Of a DNA stretch of 6,406 nucleotides, positions 4,788 to 6,406 are shown one piece after another (the first letter of the stretch is position 1; the number at the start of each line of letters is the position of its first letter). Source of the stretch: Saprospiraceae bacterium (GTDB taxonomy: Bacteria; Bacteroidota; Bacteroidia; Chitinophagales; Saprospiraceae). A program made the position numbers and the translations under genes. The stretch is taken from assembly GCA_015494245.1 (NCBI GenBank), contig WGBN01000436.1, positions 1 through 6,406 of the forward strand, in the 5' to 3' direction. The notes below the pieces were generated by a model. The model was not told the DNA's origin. It did not search any database and saw nothing but the letters and a program-made list of their open reading frames with translations.

Positions 4788-6406
4788 TCGCCTGGATGCT
4801 CGCTTGTGTGCAGCTTTCTCCCGGGCAACGCCCCGTTGCCAAAGTCGTTTCTCCGCATGGTGAAAACCTCAAGATGGATTGTGCCCTCTGTCACAGTACC
4901 GATGGGTGGCAAATCCCCGCCCAACACTGGCAGGAAAAAAGAGGAAATACTAAAATCTTCAATCACGACAATACCGAATTTCCCCTGACCGGTACGCACC
5001 TTTCGGTAGATTGCCGGAATTGCCATGAAAATTTGATTTTTGAACAGGCTCCTACCGATTGTATAGGATGCCATCAGGATGTGCATCAAACCACAGTGGG
5101 GAACGATTGTGCCCGCTGCCATACTACAGCGTTTTGGCTGGTAGATAAAATCCCCGAACTCCATGAGGAAGTAGGCTTCCCCCTAACCGGTGTACATGAA
5201 ATGCTGTTCTGTGTGGATTGCCATCAATCCGAAACGAACTTGCGCTTTGAAAGAATGGGCAATGACTGTATCACCTGCCACAGGGCAGATTATGAACAAA
5301 CTACTTCTCCCGATCACCAGTCTTTGAATTTTAGCTTTAATTGCCTGGAGTGCCATACGACCGATGAAGGATGGGAGGGTGGCAATGGCGGTTTCCCCGA
5401 TCACGATGCCATCTATTTCCCGATTTATAGCGGCACACATGAAGGAACATGGACGGAATGCCAGGACTGCCACACTACACCGGGAGACTTTACGCAATTT
5501 GCCTGTACGAATTGCCACGTCCAGACCGAGACCGATGACAACCATCAGGGCATTTCAGGTTATGTGTATTCGGACAATGCCTGTTATGCTTGCCATCCAA
5601 CGGGCACGGCTCTGGATAATTTTGATCACAGTCTGACAAATTTCCCTCTTACCGGTGCTCATATTGGCCTGGACTGTGAGCAATGTCATAGTCAGGGCTA
5701 TGCCGGAACTTCCTCTTATTGTTTTGATTGCCATCAGCAGGATTATCAGGCTTCTGTTAATCCGCAGCATGCAAGTTTGAATTTTCCGCAGGATTGTGCC
5801 TCTTGTCATACGACTGATCCGGGATGGACGCCGGCTACTTTTGATATTCACGATGACTATTACGTCTTGCAGGGCGCCCACGCTCAAATCGCTACCGAAT
5901 GCACGGCCTGCCATACGAACGGCAATTACAGCAACACGCCAAATACCTGCGTGGGCTGTCACCAACAAGATTACAACAACACGAACAATCCTGATCACGC
6001 TTCGGCGGGCTTCCCGACAACCTGCGAAGGCTGCCACAGCGAAGACGCCTGGCAACCGGCTGATTTTGATCACGATGCCTTTTATCCCTTGCAGGGCGCC
6101 CATGCTCAAATTGCCTCTGAATGCACGGCCTGCCATACGAACGGCAATTACAGCAACACGCCAAATACCTGCGTGGGCTGTCACCAATCGGATTACAACA
6201 GCGCCAACAATCCGGACCACTCCTCCGAAGGCTATCCGACGGCCTGTGATGAGTGCCACAGTGAAGACGCCTGGCAACCGGCTTCCTTTGATCACGACGG
6301 GGATTTTTTCCCCATCTATAGCGGTAAGCATAAAAATAAGTGGGATGTCTGTGCCGAGTGTCACCTCAGCGCTCCGGATGATTTTTCAACCTTTAGCTGC
6401 ATAGAA
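4766..6406 (+). CDS. Second exported multihaem cytochrome c, 3' end beyond window (547 aa visible)
   Basis: Open without a stop from ATG 4766 to the last base, so the gene is truncated only by the window. It overlaps the previous gene by 22 bases in another frame, implying coupled translation. MYRLSLLIAWMLACVQ begins a signal peptide, with cleavage likely near residue 20-25; ATG 4796 is a weaker start. CxxCH cysteines are at 39, 83, 99, 115, 149, 168, 193, 232, 247, 273, 304, 319, 344, 379, 395, 420, 453, 469, 494 and 529; Cys545 begins a cut motif. The FxHxxTxFPLTGxH module appears near 65, 131 and 286. Residues 295-515 are three tandem three-haem units. A distinct FPIYSGxH module occurs at 218 and again at 515. 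Residues 174-520 contain no Lys or Arg, so the body is strongly acidic, unlike the Lys-rich partner. Its role is probably an outer or extracellular haem wire working with the upstream cytochrome (inference). Confidence 0.92.
   Translation, partial: MYRLSLLIAWMLACVQLSPGQRPVAKVVSPHGENLKMDCALCHSTDGWQIPAQHWQEKRGNTKIFNHDNTEFPLTGTHLSVDCRNCHENLIFEQAPTDCIGCHQDVHQTTVGNDCARCHTTAFWLVDKIPELHEEVGFPLTGVHEMLFCVDCHQSETNLRFERMGNDCITCHRADYEQTTSPDHQSLNFSFNCLECHTTDEGWEGGNGGFPDHDAIYFPIYSGTHEGTWTECQDCHTTPGDFTQFACTNCHVQTETDDNHQGISGYVYSDNACYACHPTGTALDNFDHSLTNFPLTGAHIGLDCEQCHSQGYAGTSSYCFDCHQQDYQASVNPQHASLNFPQDCASCHTTDPGWTPATFDIHDDYYVLQGAHAQIATECTACHTNGNYSNTPNTCVGCHQQDYNNTNNPDHASAGFPTTCEGCHSEDAWQPADFDHDAFYPLQGAHAQIASECTACHTNGNYSNTPNTCVGCHQSDYNSANNPDHSSEGYPTACDECHSEDAWQPASFDHDGDFFPIYSGKHKNKWDVCAECHLSAPDDFSTFSCIE
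5648..6310 (+). repeat. Three tandem ~220 bp units, each encoding a three-haem module
   Basis: Unit 1 spans 5648-5866 (73 codons), unit 2 5867-6088 (74 codons) and unit 3 6089-6310 (74 codons). Each encodes [L][TQ]GAH, then three CxxCH motifs about 15 and 25 residues apart, then a GW or AW segment and an FDxHD-type sequence. Units 2 and 3 share a block of 69 identical bases (5897-5965 and 6119-6187), while unit 1 is much more diverged. This indicates a recent duplication of unit 2/3 on top of an older one. Confidence 0.9.

Noticed and set aside
4740..4800. Frameshift splitting one long cytochrome into two genes
   Set aside because: The second frame begins with its own hydrophobic signal peptide and an AKVVSPHG-type mature start, so it is a real separate gene overlapping by 22 bases.
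5555..6364. 269-codon antisense frame opposite the second cytochrome
   Set aside because: It mirrors the CxxCH repeats, has no recognisable domain, and the sense strand has an unbroken haem-motif frame.
5796..6404. 202-codon + frame overlapping the second cytochrome
   Set aside because: Off-frame shadow with repeated Arg/Thr/Ile runs; the haem motifs are in the frame starting at 4766.

Overview
The window looks like part of a Bacteroidota chromosome or contig, probably a Saprospira/Chitinophaga-type lineage, though that finer placement is inference. Support comes from an AT-hook repeat protein with an N-terminal coiled coil, a lipoprotein with a Bacteroidota-style lipobox and cohesin-like fold, weak Shine-Dalgarno usage at most starts, and very large CxxCH cytochromes built from the FDHxxTxFPLxGxH module. 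All supported genes lie on the + strand. No tRNA, rRNA, insertion sequence or CRISPR array is visible.

Layout: (1) 41-586, a small basic DNA-binding protein with six AT-hook cores, closed by a strong intrinsic terminator at 601-635. (2) 682-1257, a lipoprotein with a cohesin-like beta domain. (3) 1258-1529, an intergenic leader that folds extensively, may encode a 19-21 residue Phe/Leu-rich peptide, and carries a second intrinsic terminator (1450-1490) only about 40 bases before the next gene. (4) 1530-2906, a membrane-anchored ferredoxin plus FAD/NAD(P)H oxidoreductase. (5) 2907-4787, an exported cytochrome with 23 CxxCH motifs. (6) 4766 to the window end, a second exported multihaem cytochrome with 20 complete CxxCH motifs and a 21st cut by the edge. 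It has no stop codon in the window and is easily missed by ORF callers.

Genes 4-6 are packed as an operon: 0 bases separate the first pair and the last pair overlaps by 22 bases. The likely joint role is electron transfer. The membrane-tethered flavo-iron-sulphur protein would exchange electrons with NAD(P)H or a ferredoxin in the cytoplasm, and two long haem wires outside the inner membrane (at least 43 haem sites together) would store or carry electrons. The step across the membrane is not encoded in the window. The second cytochrome is being built by tandem duplication of a three-haem, 74-residue module and has a stretch of 347 residues without one Lys or Arg, beside a Lys-rich partner.

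The points most worth checking are the attenuator-like leader, the circularly permuted flavoprotein with two three-cysteine ferredoxin motifs, and the charge contrast and repeat growth of the paired cytochromes.
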